The position numbers were made by a program, and so were the translations under genes. Of a stretch of DNA of 64,000 nt, positions 32,901 through 46,796 are shown in pieces. Position 1 is the first letter of the stretch. The number at the start of each line of letters is the position of its first letter. Under the pieces are notes generated by a model. The model was not told where the DNA came from. It searched no databases and worked only from the letters and a program-made list of their open reading frames with translations. Source of the stretch: Guillardia theta CCMP2712 (taxonomy: Eukaryota > Cryptophyceae > Pyrenomonadales > Geminigeraceae); contig NW_005434666.1 in assembly GCF_000315625.1 (NCBI RefSeq), forward strand, positions 481,877 to 545,876, in the 5' to 3' direction.

Positions 32901-33543
32901 ACTCTCTTCTAGGAGTACTGTAACGGTTCCGAAAGTTCCGAAGTATCAGCGGCAACTTGCTTCGAATTGTCAGTTTCTGTTCCCCCCACCCTACCCCCCT
33001 CCGAGAGTCTCTCATCTCATTGGACCACGTCAGAACCCCTTGTGCGACCGGGGATCGGACCCCCTCCACAGTGGCACCTGAAGCAGACTAGTACCCGTGA
33101 TAACCCCTATTTTTATCTAGTAGGGGTACCGTCTGAGGTGTAAGACAGGCTCTAATCGATGGTAGGGGTGGCTCCGACCGGAATAGCGACTGAAGACGGC
33201 GGTAGTAACAAATCTCTTGTGTGAGAGCGGCGATGCTTCCGTCTCCTGCTCCACCAGCCTCTCCTCAGGGAGACTTGTGTCGACTCCTTCCTTGCTCAGC
33301 CTCTGGTTCGAGGGATGATCGCGACTGATTGCTACACGTGTACGTGTTGGTGAAGGTATGTTGCCGATTAGAGTGGCAGACTTCCTGTCTTGCCGTCAGA
33401 GGAAAGCAGCGTCGCAACTCAAAGGTAGCAAGTGCTCGAGCTCTTGGCGCGCTTGCATCGACGTGCCTGACCTGTGCGACGGGAGGTGATGCTGAGGGAG
33501 GTGCCGAATTGGTGATGTTGACTCAGAGTGCAGATGCTATTGC
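32901..33543. other. Divergent intergenic region between SKICH-like gene and MAP2K
   Basis: Contains a C-rich tract (32983-33003, ccccccaccctacccccctc), the word GGGGATCGGACCCCCTCC, and a hairpin-capable stretch at 33103-33127 (acccctat...ataggggt-like arms ACCCCTA/TAGGGGT). Presumably holds both promoters. An upstream exon of the kinase may lie within it. Confidence 0.4.
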
Positions 33544-34798
33544 ATGCCCTGCAGGAAGGAACAGCGCTTTCTAGCAGAAGATATCGCAATCGATGAGCAA
33601 GGCATCCATTCGAGATGGGACGACGGAAGGTGGATCTCTTTCCTTCAAGCGATCCGCAAGGCCTCCCAGGAGTTCGCCATGAGGTCTAACGAAGACTCGC
33701 TTTCTGTCGCTTCCACCAGCGGGGGTTGTGAATCTGTGGCGGAAGGGATGGAAGCGCTAACGACAGGAAAGGATCGTCTTGCGCAGGAAGAAATACAACA
33801 CGAAGCGCACCAAAGAGCATCGAGAAGCGACACGTCTCGTCGCCCGTTTCCTCGAGAGTTCGATTTCCAACGGCTTGTCAAAGTGTCCAAAGTCGGAGCT
33901 GGATGCAGCTCTGTGGTATGGCGTTGCGTAGACAAGACTACCGGCAAAGACTTGGCGATGAAAGAGGTTAAACTCCTGTGCCCGCTCACACAACATAACT
34001 TGACTTACCTTGCTGCAGATTTCCATGCACACGGACAAAAATGACAAGCAGACGGTGCTGCGCGAGGTTCTTCGGATGTATGGCATAGGAACGCATCACC
34101 CCAACCTGGTCTCATGCTATGAGGTCTTCTATGCTGAGGGTTGCTTCCTTGTGGTCATGGAGCTCATGGACAGAGGCTCGCTGCGGGATCATCTCAAAAG
34201 GCAGAGGAACTCAGGCAGGGAGGTCCCGGGGCGAGTGATGGCAGCGGTTGCCTGCGACGTCCTCTCGAGCCTCGAGTTCTTGCACGGCACGCTGGGGCTG
34301 ATACACAGGGATGTCAAGCCAGGGAACATTCTCATCTCGTCCGCAGGAGGAGTCAAACTAGGAGACCTCGGTATCTGTTCGACCGTGCAGCAAGTCCTGG
34401 CAATGGAGCCCCCGACCTCTAGCGGGGAGGGCACATGTGAAGACGAGAGATGGATAGGAACGTTGGCGTACATGTCCCCTGAGAGGTTGGTAGGCGACAG
34501 ATACAGTCAGAAGGCTGACGTATGGAGCCTCGGCATTGTCGTTGCTGAAGCAGCCATGGGAAGGTTTCCCTTGTCGTTCCCGGGGGAGAAGTGCCTTCAC
34601 TTCTGGGACCTGCTAGACTTCGCCACATCTGGTGCATGCCCCTCTACGCAGATTCGGTCAGACGAGCCAGCCATGGCTGAGTTCATATCTAAGTGCTTGT
34701 CTCGAGATGCTTCTTGCCGGCCCGAGGCCCACGAGCTCAGGGGGCATGCATGGCTGGAGGAGATGGACAGGGAAGCTTTGATAGAATGGTTGGAGTAG
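33544..34798 (+). CDS. MAP2K-like (STE7-type) protein kinase
   Basis: Two visible exons. Exon 1 carries a Ser-rich leader and the start of the kinase domain: FDFQRLVKVSKVGAGCSSVV (Gly loop, G-A-G-C-S-S-V-V) and KDLAMKE (catalytic Lys). A 52-base intron leads to ISMHTDKNDKQTVLREVLRM (alphaC Glu). Then HHPNLVSCYEVFYAEGCFLV, VMELMDRGSLRDHL, LIHRDVKPGNILI (catalytic loop), KLGDLGICSTV (DFG is DLG), GTLAYMSPERLVGDRYSQKA and DVWSLGIVVAEAAMGRFPLS. The block GTLAYMSPER...Y-x-x-x-A-D-V-W-S-L-G with E-A-A-x-G-R-F-P is the MAP2K signature. All residues for catalysis are present; the Phe-to-Leu change in DFG is tolerated in some active kinases. The activation loop is longer than usual (about 30 residues, Glu/Ser/Thr-rich). 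Likely cytosolic signalling. The acceptor-like ctgcag at 33556 suggests a missing upstream exon, so the start is provisional. Confidence 0.8.
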
Positions 34799-34864
34799 GA
34801 TGTCACTGTTGCTGCTGGAGATGTTGATTATTGTGTACTAGAGAGGAGGTACGTCTTGGTGTAA

Positions 34865-36418
34865 TCATGTATTGCTTGTGTCCATTCGAATAAAATGAGT
34901 TGAAGAGTATTCGTTTCCCATTATCAGCATCATGATGGCATCGTAAACCAAAGAATCCGCAACATCTTGCAAACACGTGATGAAGAGGAAAGAACAGCGG
35001 ATGATGCTCGTACCTCTGTGTTCCAACGGGAGAGCATGGAAGAAGCTCTGCCAATCCACTCCGCTGATGACGTCATGCAGCTTAACTTGCATCTTTTCCT
35101 TCGCATCAACTCAGAAAGAAAGGCTGCTAAGATGGTTATGAACCTGGTTGACGTCAAGGGGCAAGCGTGGAGAAGATGAGGTCTTGTCGAGAGGAGCCTC
35201 GAGCCTCGCGACTTCAAACTGAAACTGAAGCAGCTGGAGGGGGACATCGCGCCTTGCTGCAGCCTCTGGGTCCCCAAGTTCGCTCTGATACATCTCCATG
35301 CTCGCTCTCATCTCCTTCACCTGCTCTTCCATTTGATCCCACACGCTACACCAGGAATCCTTGAGACTGTTCGATGCAAGATCAATCTCATCTTCAATGT
35401 TTCCTTCAGCTGCTTCCATATTCTTCAATTCTCTTTCCTCCTCGCTCTCTTCCCCTTCAGTCACTGGTCCCTCCCCTCTTTGAAGAGTCACGTCTCCTCC
35501 AACAGGCTTCTCCTCATGGTCTTGATTCAAGTTCTGACATACCTTCACAGCCTCGTCCTTGAGCACGAACCCCTCGTCGAAGATGAACCACCCTTGTCCT
35601 TCCAGGACAAGCACGAAGAAGATGACCCGACACGCCCGCTTCAGGTTCGGGTGGGGAGGCCTGTCGCCAAATATGGTGCCCTTCACGATGTATTCTGTTG
35701 CCCCCAGCAGTTCCCTTCCCACCTGCCTCATCTTCACGCCTATTCCGCAGGAGCAGCAAGACAGAGATCAATCACCTTGGAAGGCTCCAGACTCTTGAGG
35801 AATCTCATGAGGGGACGGGCGAACGGATCTGATTGCTGGTGAGCTGAGTGCTAGCAGGACGCCAGCTGGGTTACCTGCTTTCTGTAGGAGCCATCCTCTG
35901 ATCACACTATTCGGTGCGGCTTGCGAGTCACGCAGGCTGTCAAGGCTGGTGACAAGCGACTGGTAGTCCATGTTGCCGGTCAGCAACACAGTGGGATGGA
36001 GGATGTCGTCCTTCCCGCAGAAGGTCAAGGCCCTCAGCTGCCCTCACCTCTCCGTCAGCGACGTCAACATGACTTACATCATCACCAGTTCTGCCTTGTC
36101 GCATTGCTCGATGAGCCGACCAAACTTTCCCCAGAAGGAAAGTGCGGCGATCGCTAGCTCCTGTCCTTGCCGATCTCGATCTACCCCATTGCTTCGTCGC
36201 AAGATAGCTTTACTTTCCTCCTTCATCCCACAGAGAAACAGGAGGAGAGCTGCATCTAAGGTCTCCCTCCCATTTTCGGCTCCTGATTCTCGATCCATCC
36301 CAAGCGCGAGGAAAGCTCGATCAAGGATCCAATCCGTCGAGGTGGAGTTAGAAGTCGCCTGCTCCGACCAACTGATGGCGACAGCACATGCACATGACCA
36401 AGCGAGATATCGAGGCAC
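34865..36418 (-). CDS. Hypothetical mostly helical protein
   Basis: Several exons joined in phase: MPRYLAWSCACAVAISWSEQ, DWILDRAFLALGMDRESGAE, NGRETLDAALLLFLCGMKEE, LSFWGKFGRLIEQCDKAELV, then (intron gtaagtcatg...cagctgag) ALTFCGKDDILHPTVLLTGN, MDYQSLVTSLDSLRDSQAAP, a long acidic coiled-coil exon (EEREL...AAEGNIEDEID, VWDQMEEQVKEMRASMEMYQ), KMQVKLHDVISGVDWQSFFH and the tail DVADSLVYDAIMMLIMGNEY. No family is recognised. The N-terminal part resembles an alpha-solenoid or TPR-like helical array, possibly a plastid or membrane-associated scaffold, but this is speculation. The start is uncertain because only about 110 bases separate it from the stop of the next gene upstream. Confidence 0.5.
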
Positions 36419-36526
36419 AGCATGCGAGCCCTTCGACGGAACAGGAACAAGAGCAGCGCACTCGTGGAAGGCGACGGTGGCCTCCTAGCAAAGCAAGCTC
36501 TTCAAAAACCCAAATATCGTGCTTTG

Positions 36527-37671
36527 CTAGGGACCAACCTTGGCCTGTCCTACGTGCCACTTTTGCAGTCCTTTCCCCACGATGCATAAGGCAAGATTCA
36601 TAGTAGCTTGCTCACACCTGGGTGGCCATCAACAGCCGCAAATTTGCGAGAGAGAATGCAACTACTTTGGATCATTGTAGATGGCTCGTCTAAAGCATTG
36701 CTCCGCAGCCTGAAGGTGTCCGGCGTTGAACGCCGCTACCCCCATGTTGACAAGACTTTGAGAGTCGATGGAGTCATCTGCAAAGGCAGACCTGCGGCAG
36801 GCAGACGATCATGTCACCCATCGGGCTTGACGTCAACATGGGCAGCATTACTTCCCATACAACTCCAACGCCTGCCGCGAGAACCCTCTCTCACTGTACA
36901 AGTTCGCAAGGTTGTATTGACAATCCTGGTTGTCTGGGCTGAGAAAATGATGATCAACAAAGCGCAGGGCGAGTTGTCATTGCAGTTTTCAGTTGCACCT
37001 GCACTGGAGTGCTTGCAAGTAACATCTCCTTGCCTTCTTCCAATGATCGATGGATATCGGCCCCCACCTTCCTTCCGCCGTTCGGATCTTGGTCGCCTTG
37101 GCATGCCAGACTGTTGCCAGGTTGAAGTGTGCCTGAAACAAAGTGAGCAACCGATCGCAGCGGCGGAAAACAGACATTGAAGAGCTTCGGGTTCACCTCC
37201 AAGGCCCTGCCGTAGCACTCGATAGCTCGCTCCACCTGTGCAAGTTTGAGGAAGAAAACGGGAGTTGGAGGTTGAGGGGGGGATCTGGAGTTGCCGAGAA
37301 GGGAAGTGCGGGCAGTAAGGAAGGCAAGGGCGCAGTAATGTCACCTCCCCCAACTCGATAAGAACGTTTCCAAGGTTGTTGTGCGATTCAGCGATCGCCG
37401 GATTGATCTCGCATGCCTCGGAGAAATGTTTCAACGCGGCATGCAAGTCGTCCTTTGCCACTGCATGCTTTCCCGCCTCCATGCAGCTCAAGAACATCTG
37501 ACGCTCCTTCAGCTTGTTGCCAGCATTGTCCTGGCTGCAGGCTGCCGTAGGGTTCTTCCAATCGCTCACGAGGGGACCCAAAGGGTTCAACGAGGGAGAC
37601 AGGGAGGCGGGTGAGAACATTCCCACCATGATCGTCGCCAGGAGGGACGAGGTGCTCACCGTTGATCGCAT
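36527..37671 (-). CDS. TPR-repeat protein with N-terminal hydrophobic leader
   Basis: Starts MRSTVSTSSLLATIMVGMFS, a short hydrophobic leader suggesting a signal peptide or organelle presequence. TPR units follow across exons: MEAGKHAVAKDDLHAALKHF, SEACEINPAIAESHNNLGNV, VERAIECYGRALEVNPKLFN, AHFNLATVWHAKATKIRTAE, DNQDCQYNLANLYSERGFSR, QALELYGK|SAFADDSIDSQS, LVNMGVAAFNAGHLQAAEQC, FRRAIYNDPK. The last exon adds CEQATMNLALCIVGKGLQKW and stops at 36527. Each junction uses GT-AG signals and keeps phase, and the 34-residue TPR spacing with N-P-x at the turn is clear. Function: protein-protein scaffold; partner unknown. Confidence 0.75.
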
Positions 37672-38075
37672 CTTGAGCCCCCCCCCCCCACCTTGCTTCA
37701 CTCAAGGAAACTCTCTCTCCTCCTCCCTCTCGCTTCCCCTCTGCCCATCCTGGAGCTGCGCTTCCTCCTCTACACCATGCTCGACCTGGAAGCACACTGG
37801 GGAGCACATGCGGGATGCGCCCCTTGCGTGCTGTATGAGGATTTACCAGGGAGATGGGGGAGGGAGGCACAAGAGGAGAGCGTCTGGTCGCAGGAATGAA
37901 TCATCCACGATGACAGCAGCAGAGCAGCTGAGGGAGGGACGGGGCATGCGACAGACACACGTGGTTGCAAGTTCATTTACAGGTCGTAAGGTACAGAGGT
38001 ATCAACAAAGAAAATGCAGAGGGAGGGAGGAAGCCATGTCGTTGTTCTGCGGCAGGCGCATCAGCTTCCAGGTGC
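37672..38075. other. Intergenic, C-run and no gene
   Basis: Contains a run of 11 C (about 37679-37690) next to the TPR gene start. No coding or RNA feature seen. Confidence 0.4.
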
Positions 38076-38846
38076 TCAAGGAGTCGCGTCCTCCATGTTC
38101 ATCTCATCTTCCGCTTGCTTCGCAGAGGCGATGATGTCACGTGGGATCGACGCAACCAGCCCCTGCCCCACCATGACAGAAGTCAGCAACACCAACATCC
38201 TCTCAGGCTGACTCACTGTGATGTTCGGGTTCAGCCTCACGTTCTCATCCGACAGCGCCTTCTGCATGTCCTCGAGCCACCTGAATACTATGAGACCCCG
38301 GAACAGAGAACGAACACCATTCACTTTTTGACGGAATCGGGCATCGTCTGCTCCAAAGTCAACCACGATACCCAGTCAGGCAGGTTTGCTCACCAGAGAC
38401 ACGTTGTTCGTGATGTTCAACATGCCCTCCTCCTGGATCTTCTTGGCCTGCGCACGACTGGGTCAGTCGCCGCGGGCCCCGGCAAGAAATGTTCACCTCG
38501 TCAATCAGCTGTTTTTGGCTGTCGGTCAGATGACTTTCTCCTGCCGTCTTCGTCACTACCCTCTGCTTTCTCCTCCCACGATCAACGACCTAAAGGCTGA
38601 GTACCCGGCAGAGGGACAGTCCCATCTTGCTCCCCCTTCGCCTGTGCCCATAGCGGGTCTGCGGGGAGCGGCGAGGCGACGCCGGTGGAGTTGATCTGGG
38701 AAGCGGATCAACATTCAATGTATCGACAACGACCATGTCAGACCTCCTCCAAGGAAGAATCAGTCGCATTGTCGTCGCCTTGGAATGAGAATGAGAGGGC
38801 GATGATGGCGATGCAGCATGTGACCGCCGTTGCAATGCCTGCATCC
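38076..38846 (-). CDS. Small membrane-anchored helical protein, start unresolved
   Basis: The exon chain reads DAGIATAVTCCIAIIALSFS (hydrophobic, probable signal anchor), FQGDDNATDSSLEE, then INSTGVASPLPADPLWAQAK, GVVTKTAGESHLTDSQKQLI, AKKIQEEGMLNITNNVSL, WLEDMQKALSDENVRLNPNI, and GLVASIPRDIIASAKQAEDE, ending NMEDATP at 38076. Four introns of 42-110 bases all keep the phase, which is good evidence for a gene. Several N-glycosylation sequons (NAT, NST, NIT, NNVS) fit a lumenal or extracellular protein. There is no in-frame ATG before the hydrophobic segment, so an upstream exon carries the start. No family is recognised. Confidence 0.5.
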
Positions 38847-39845
38847 AAGTTAGTGGTACAACCGACAGGTTGGAAGGATTACGTAAAGCCACGTGCTTCT
38901 TATGAGGCCTTAGAGGCGAGTGTGCACAAACTCTGTAGAACTATTCGTTAGCACTCTGATCATAGAACTCACAAAACCATTGTAAATGTGGGCCAAAGGA
39001 CATCACACCGTCATCGTGCATAGTTCGTTCAGTTGCATCACGTTCGGACAGGAAACACACAAAAACAACATGTTTGAATGTAAGTTTATCTCATATCTCA
39101 TGGTCCCTTTAAGATCACCATCTCGTTTTCAATATATTCCAGACATCCCTCATTCGTTACAATCTCATGAGATCGCACGTTCCCTCAGTAATATAGATCG
39201 GCCTCGTCGCCGTTCCATTCTCCTTGCCTCCGAGATGTTTCCCCTCCATCATCTTCTCCGCCTCTTGTCCTTGACATCACTTCCTATCCTTCTACTCTCC
39301 TTCTCCCCTCCTCCCCTCCTCCCTTCACTTACAATTGTTGATGTTGTCGACCCTCCATTACAGCATGAACGGGGTCGCCCTGAAATAGACCCACTAAAAT
39401 GTAACTGAAATGTAACGCCTAGACAGCGTTACACTCCGTTTCTAAAAAAGAAAAAAGAAGGTGGATCGATCCAGGTGGGCTTAAAATGAGAACCAAGTTT
39501 GCAACTTTGACAACTATGAAGACTTCTGCGTCAAGTTTTCGATCAGTCGGGTTGGTGCGTATTTAGAACTTTGGAACTCTTTGAAGTTTTCCTATGGTAT
39601 TACCAAACTATTGTGACTATGTCTTAATTTAGGCCCACACGAGGCCAACGACCCCTTCCTTAGTCTTAGTTGAATTGACCAGGTGGGGGTAGTACACACT
39701 CTATGTCAGGAGAGATTAAGGGGGGTAGATCATGGGAGAAGAAGGGGTTATTAGACAGTGTAGGTGGGAGGGTGGAGGGGTAGGGTTACATGGTTGGTGC
39801 GGAAGGGGTAGGGGGTGGTGGATGGGCGAAAGGAGCGCATCTAGG
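38847..39845. other. Intergenic region ending in a G-rich tract
   Basis: The first 800 bases show no gene. About 39675-39835 is G-rich with TAG spacers (ggtgggggtagtacac, ggggggtagatcatggg, ggaggggtagggttacatgg, ggaaggggtagggggtgg) and runs up to the GARS start codon, so the tract probably lies in its promoter or 5' UTR. Confidence 0.5.
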
Positions 39846-42348
<2,503 letters not shown>

Positions 42349-42609
42349 GCGCTAAAAGTTCGCAAACCGAGAGATAGGAAGGACAAGATACCATTCTCAA
42401 TCTGAACTTTTCAACTCCCTTATCTTGGAATGTGTCACTGCTGATGGTGCGATTCATTTGAGATCAAGCCTTACTTAGTTGCAGCAACTTTTCAAGCATT
42501 TATTTTTGTTATCACAATGACAACCTTCCGAACGGAGGAAAATTACATTTCAAAAAAGTAGAGTGAATTACAGTATGGAACAAGCAGAGCTGGTTTTGGA
42601 GGAATGAGA
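42349..42609. other. Convergent 3' region
   Basis: Short AT-rich spacer between the GARS stop and the next minus-strand gene; nothing else seen. Confidence 0.5.
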
Positions 42610-43137
42610 TCACTTCATATCCAGCAACAGGTAGGCTGCATCCGTAAACATGAGCGGTGAAAATGAACAGTTTGCAATCAACGTGCGCGGGCTCGAGACG
42701 CGCCAACTTCTCTGCTGAGAAACACGCTGTATGTTGGATGGAGAAGGCCTGGGTGGGATGTACGTCACACCCGTTGGTTTCTTCAAAGGATTGATGTACG
42801 ACTGTAAGGATGACCTCCTGTTTGATGAGCCCACTGGGCAGTAGACACAGCTTCTCCTCTTCAGCATCTTGCTCCTTTCAGCGCTCTTTGAAGGATCCAT
42901 TTCGTTGCTGGCCATGATGGCAACCGAATGTCGTTTCTGGATTCGAGGATTCGATGGAGGCGGATGTGATTGTACGACAGGCTTGATCCTCATTAGTTTC
43001 GATTTCCTTAGACTTCGAACCACATCCTTAATGACGCCTGTGCGTTTCAACTCATCGTAGAAATACAAATCAGCAATGTTGGGATGCGTTATCTTGCTTT
43101 TGGCAGGGTTTTTCTGCTTGCATGACACATAAGACAT
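42610..43137 (-). CDS. Small basic hypothetical protein
   Basis: About 175 residues in one exon from MSYVSCKQKNPAKSKITHPN (43137) to LLLDMK. It is Arg/Lys/Ser/Pro-rich (RSLRKSKLMRIKP, SHPPPSNPRIQKRHS, RSKMLKRRSCVYC) and probably largely disordered. The reading frame is open further upstream (to 43437), but that part is Pro/Ser-rich without good start context, and the G-rich tract begins there. No family is recognised. A cysteine pair (CVYC) is present but isolated. Confidence 0.5.
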   Translation of the reverse strand: MSYVSCKQKNPAKSKITHPNIADLYFYDELKRTGVIKDVVRSLRKSKLMRIKPVVQSHPPPSNPRIQKRHSVAIMASNEMDPSKSAERSKMLKRRSCVYCPVGSSNRRSSLQSYINPLKKPTGVTYIPPRPSPSNIQRVSQQRSWRVSSPRTLIANCSFSPLMFTDAAYLLLDMK

Positions 43138-43279
43138 TTTCTGTACAGATAGAATGCTAACAGTCGTCCAGAAGATATGGACACTTTGCAAACTTCGATT
43201 GAAAGAACCTATTCTAATCCCACTGTCAAGCACGTGGAAGGCAATGGCGTCAACTATAAACCGCAGGCCGGAAGACTGT

Positions 43280-43835
43280 TGAGGGAGGGGAGGAGGGAGG
43301 TTAGCAGGAGAGATATCCTGGGGGGTCTGATAGCTAGCTTTAGATGCGAGGAGGGTTGCGGAGCAAAAGGGAAGTTGGACGGAGCGGATGACAACCGGGA
43401 TGTGTCTCGATCTGGGGGGGGCGGAGGAGTGCGGCATGGCAGGTGGAAAACAAGCTTACAGGCTGAAAAGGGGGGTCACAACATTCAAGGGGGTCGCTTC
43501 AAGGGGAAGAGTACGGGTATCTTTAGTGGAAATTCAGGGGTCCATAAAACTACAGTGAGGGGTGAGGGAGTTGGGGTGGGGGTCACCATTTCTGTTCTTT
43601 TTTGTGCTGACAAGATAATGAAAAAGGGATACAACCAACCGTAGAACATGAGAGTAGGGGGTGGTAAGGGTGGTGGAGGGAGGGGTCGTACCTTCTGGAT
43701 ACTTTTTACTAGGAACGTGGGGGTCCTCTTGCACGAATTGACTAGGAGAGGTGAAGTAGGTGTAGCGTGTCACCAGGTCGGCAGCGGGGGGAGGGAGGGG
43801 GTGGGTGGGTTGACTGGGAGGAGGAGCTAAAGGAC
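43280..43835 (+). repeat. Long G-rich tract
   Basis: About 550 bases with strong G bias on the plus strand: gagggaggggaggagggagg, tggggggggcggagg, aaaaggggggtcac, gtagggggtggtaagggtgg, cggggggagggagggggtgg. Stretches with three or more G runs could form quadruplexes. It ends 310 bases before GC island copy 8. Confidence 0.55.
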
Positions 43836-44144
43836 AGTACACGTCGCCGAGGAGCTAAAAGGCTCTCACGAAGTGATGCCATTAAGACTGAGATATGAGA
43901 CCGTGAGGTCCATCCGATCGACTCCCCCACTACCGTAGACGGCACGCCCGATGATCTGCCCCGTTGACCACCCGAGGGGCTCACTGCCGGTAAGTTATAA
44001 CTCATTATAGGCTGCGGCATCAGCCACTTAGGAGCCGCACCGTCATCATGCACCTGATTTTTAGCGATGATGACATCAGGGCCCGTCAGCCAGCCCGTGA
44101 CTTCCAAGTTCAGACTCGGCTTCTGTAGGCCGGCGCAGCAATGA

Positions 44145-44335
44145 TCTCGTCTGGCACCGTCACGGCGAGGACCGCTGGGGCGGGCCCCACTGGGGTGACC
44201 CGGGCCTCAGTCACGATTCTCCGAAAGAATCCGACGCCGGATCATAGTGTGACGCGCAGTTGCCCGGATTCAAGTCAAGTGTGACTCGAGTCGGACCGAG
44301 AGGCCCGGCCGACTCCGGCGAGTGGTCGACCATCA
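44145..44335. repeat. GC-rich intergenic island (copy 8)
   Basis: The longest island, about 190 bases. It contains GGGGCGGGCCCCACTGGGG, CCCGGGCCTCAGTCACG, CGCCGGATCATAG, GAGTCGGACCGAGAGGCCCG and GCCGACTCCGG. It lies 150 bases upstream of the start of the secreted-protein gene. Confidence 0.6.
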
Positions 44336-44484
44336 TTCGCTGCTGTTATCAACGAATCGAAGAGCCATTGCGGGAGTTCAGCGAGAGGTGAGGAGAGAGG
44401 AGGGGGAGGCGAGAGAGCTGAGAGTGAAGAAGTAAGACTAGAGGAGAGGTAAGAGGAGAGGCGAGGAGAGGCCCTGGCTCAACT

Positions 44485-46540
44485 ATGAGGGCATCTCAAC
44501 CGTTGCGGGGACTTGCCCTCGCAGCTCTAGGGCTTTTCCTCCTTTCGATGGCTGCCTTCATCTATTTCCTCAGTCCTGGAGATTCCACCCTGGTGAGTCA
44601 ACCTGAAAGAGGATCCCTGTAACCTTATACCCCATCATGAGTGCTTCGTGAAAGGCTTCATCTCAACTCGCCCCATTGCTTCCTATTTATGCCTCTGGCC
44701 TCCCTTTGTACCCACATACCGGTTGATTCGACGGTTTCACTGCCCCAGCCTTCGTGCATTTGAGTGTTTGATGTCATCTGATTCAGCATTGGTGTAGGAT
44801 CAGAAGATTCGACATAGCATTGTGAATGACTGTACGCACATGAACGGCTGGATGCCGAAGGATCCAACCTGCATGGAAGAAAGAACAGCGACCGCTGGAA
44901 AATGCTGTCCCGCTGATAATGATGATCATAGTGCCCTTATGTTCACACCGGGCGGGCTGCCATGCTGTGTCGCGGGGGTTGCGAAGAAGGTACTTGATGC
45001 CTGTGACGCTTCGACAAGTGATGGTTGCAATCAGCAGAGCGCTCAAGTCACCAGACGAGTCTTGAAGGGCAGCCTCCAACAGCTGTTTGGTCTGCCTCCC
45101 TTTCAGAATTCTGGTCCACCTTGGCACCTTGCTCCGATCGTTATCAACTACAAGTATGAGCCTGCAAAGCGGAAGGACCCTCCCACGCAAGCGCTTCAGG
45201 TTGACAAATCGGATGATAACTCCACGTTTGCTCCAGGATATCCTGAGATCCCTAGTAGCCCCGACGATATTCTGCTGTACCCCAGGAGAGCTGCTTCAGT
45301 CTGGGTGCATGCAGGCATGAATGATGCACCAGGAACGACCTTGGATCAACAGCGGATCGCGTTAAATCTTCTGCAGCCTGAGATCGAAAGAAAGCAGAAA
45401 GATCTCGAGATGGAATTTCATGCTGCTCAAACGGGTCTTTCAAATTTCACCAACTCAGAAAACGTGTCGGTACATGTGGTAAATGCGCCTTTGGCTGTGT
45501 ACTCCGTGATGCAAAGAAGCAAGGCGATGATTGATGAAATCAAGAATTGGAGCTCGGACAATCGGAATCGTGGAGAGGAAAAGAATCTTACAAGTGTTGA
45601 TGGGGACAATTCACAGGAAGCGGCGACCTCGGAACGCTCTGATCAATCTTTCCTGAAAGATGCTGACTCTCAAAGAAGTCTTGATCAGATCCTGAAAAGT
45701 TTCCATGATGTGAGATATCATGGTATGACTTACGTGCCTGTTTTCATACCGGACTCACAGAGAAAAAGTGTTCATGACTCCCCACAGCCATCAGATTCGA
45801 AACCTTTGGCTCGTCCTCAGATGAGATTGCAGAGATCCACAAAGGGAATGAAAGATCGACAAATTCATCAAAGGGTCAAGAATATTGTGCAGAGGTTGAA
45901 ACGAAGTTTGAATCCAGTGCAGCAAAGTACAGCAAAGCCGAAACCATTAAAGGTGCTAAGCACGCTGACGGCTTCAGAAGCGGAGAAAATACATGAAATT
46001 GCCGAAAAATTGCAGAAATCAAGCAAGCAGGATGCGTTTCGAAGTGCCGTGCATAATCTTGAAAAAGCTGAAAATGATCTGGTCTCAGCCATGACACAGA
46101 ATCACGTATTTCACAAGCAGCTCGTCACCCATCTCAAACGCTCTGCCGCTCCTCGGATGCCCTCGCCTCCATCCATCACCGCCTCGACTCTACATCATGC
46201 CCACAAGGTGAACATGCTTGAAGGAGATGAGCAGAACAATCAGGACGAGGACAAAGATCAGAGCCAAAGCGATGAGACACCGCGAATGTACCCTGAAGAC
46301 GAACATGTCGGATCCTGGTACCAGTATGATAGAAACAGACACCTCAAGCGCCTTGCCCTCGAGTTCTGCCATGGCCAATTTGTGACCAGACATGAAGTCA
46401 TGTTCTGTCTCAGAAATTTGCTTCGCTCTCCTGACAAGACAAAACAAGAAGCATCGCTAAGAAACGACGAGGTAAACCGTTTTTATGTTGTGCAATGTTG
46501 ACACTTTCGTCAGGCCTTCTTACTGGGAAAAGAGTCATGA
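44485..46540 (+). CDS. Secreted protein with Cys-rich N-terminal domain
   Basis: Exon 1 is MRASQPLRGLALAALGLFLL then SMAAFIYFLSPGDSTL, a signal peptide or anchor, ending at gtgagtc. After a 200-base intron, exon 2 (about 1,680 bases) opens with a cysteine-rich segment: VNDCTHMNGWMPKDPTCMEE, GKCCPADNDDHSALMF, GLPCCVAGVAKKVLDACDAS, DGCNQQSA. This looks like a small disulfide-bonded domain with eight cysteines. The rest is hydrophilic and helical, with possible coiled coils (RKQKDLEMEFHAAQTGL; LTASEAEKIHEIAEKLQKSS, VHNLEKAENDLVSAM) and several N-glycosylation sequons. A short third exon adds AFLLGKES. Most of the protein is probably extracellular or lumenal; no family is recognised. The Cys pattern C-x(12)-C-x(10)-CC is not one I can name. 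Confidence 0.7.
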
Positions 46541-46796
46541 AGGACTGTTTGTAAATATTGCTTTATTCATTCAACGGGACATCAAAAGGATTCGTCATTG
46601 CCTGACGTCAGCACAAGGGCGCTCACAGCAGCGTGGCATTTCTTTTTGGCTGCTGCAGATCCGCTGGTCGGGAAGGAAATCACGTGCATGTAGCGAAAGC
46701 GTTGCGAGCTTGAGGAAGGAAACAAGGAACTTTATTTTCAAGGAGGGCAAGGGCAAGGTGGGAAATTACTCATTACGTAAATATGTCTCTGCAGAC

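Noticed and set aside
43280-43835. Coding frames over the G-rich tract
   Set aside because: They are Gly/Arg-rich low-complexity translations on one strand and Pro/Ser/Thr-rich on the other, with no protein-like features.
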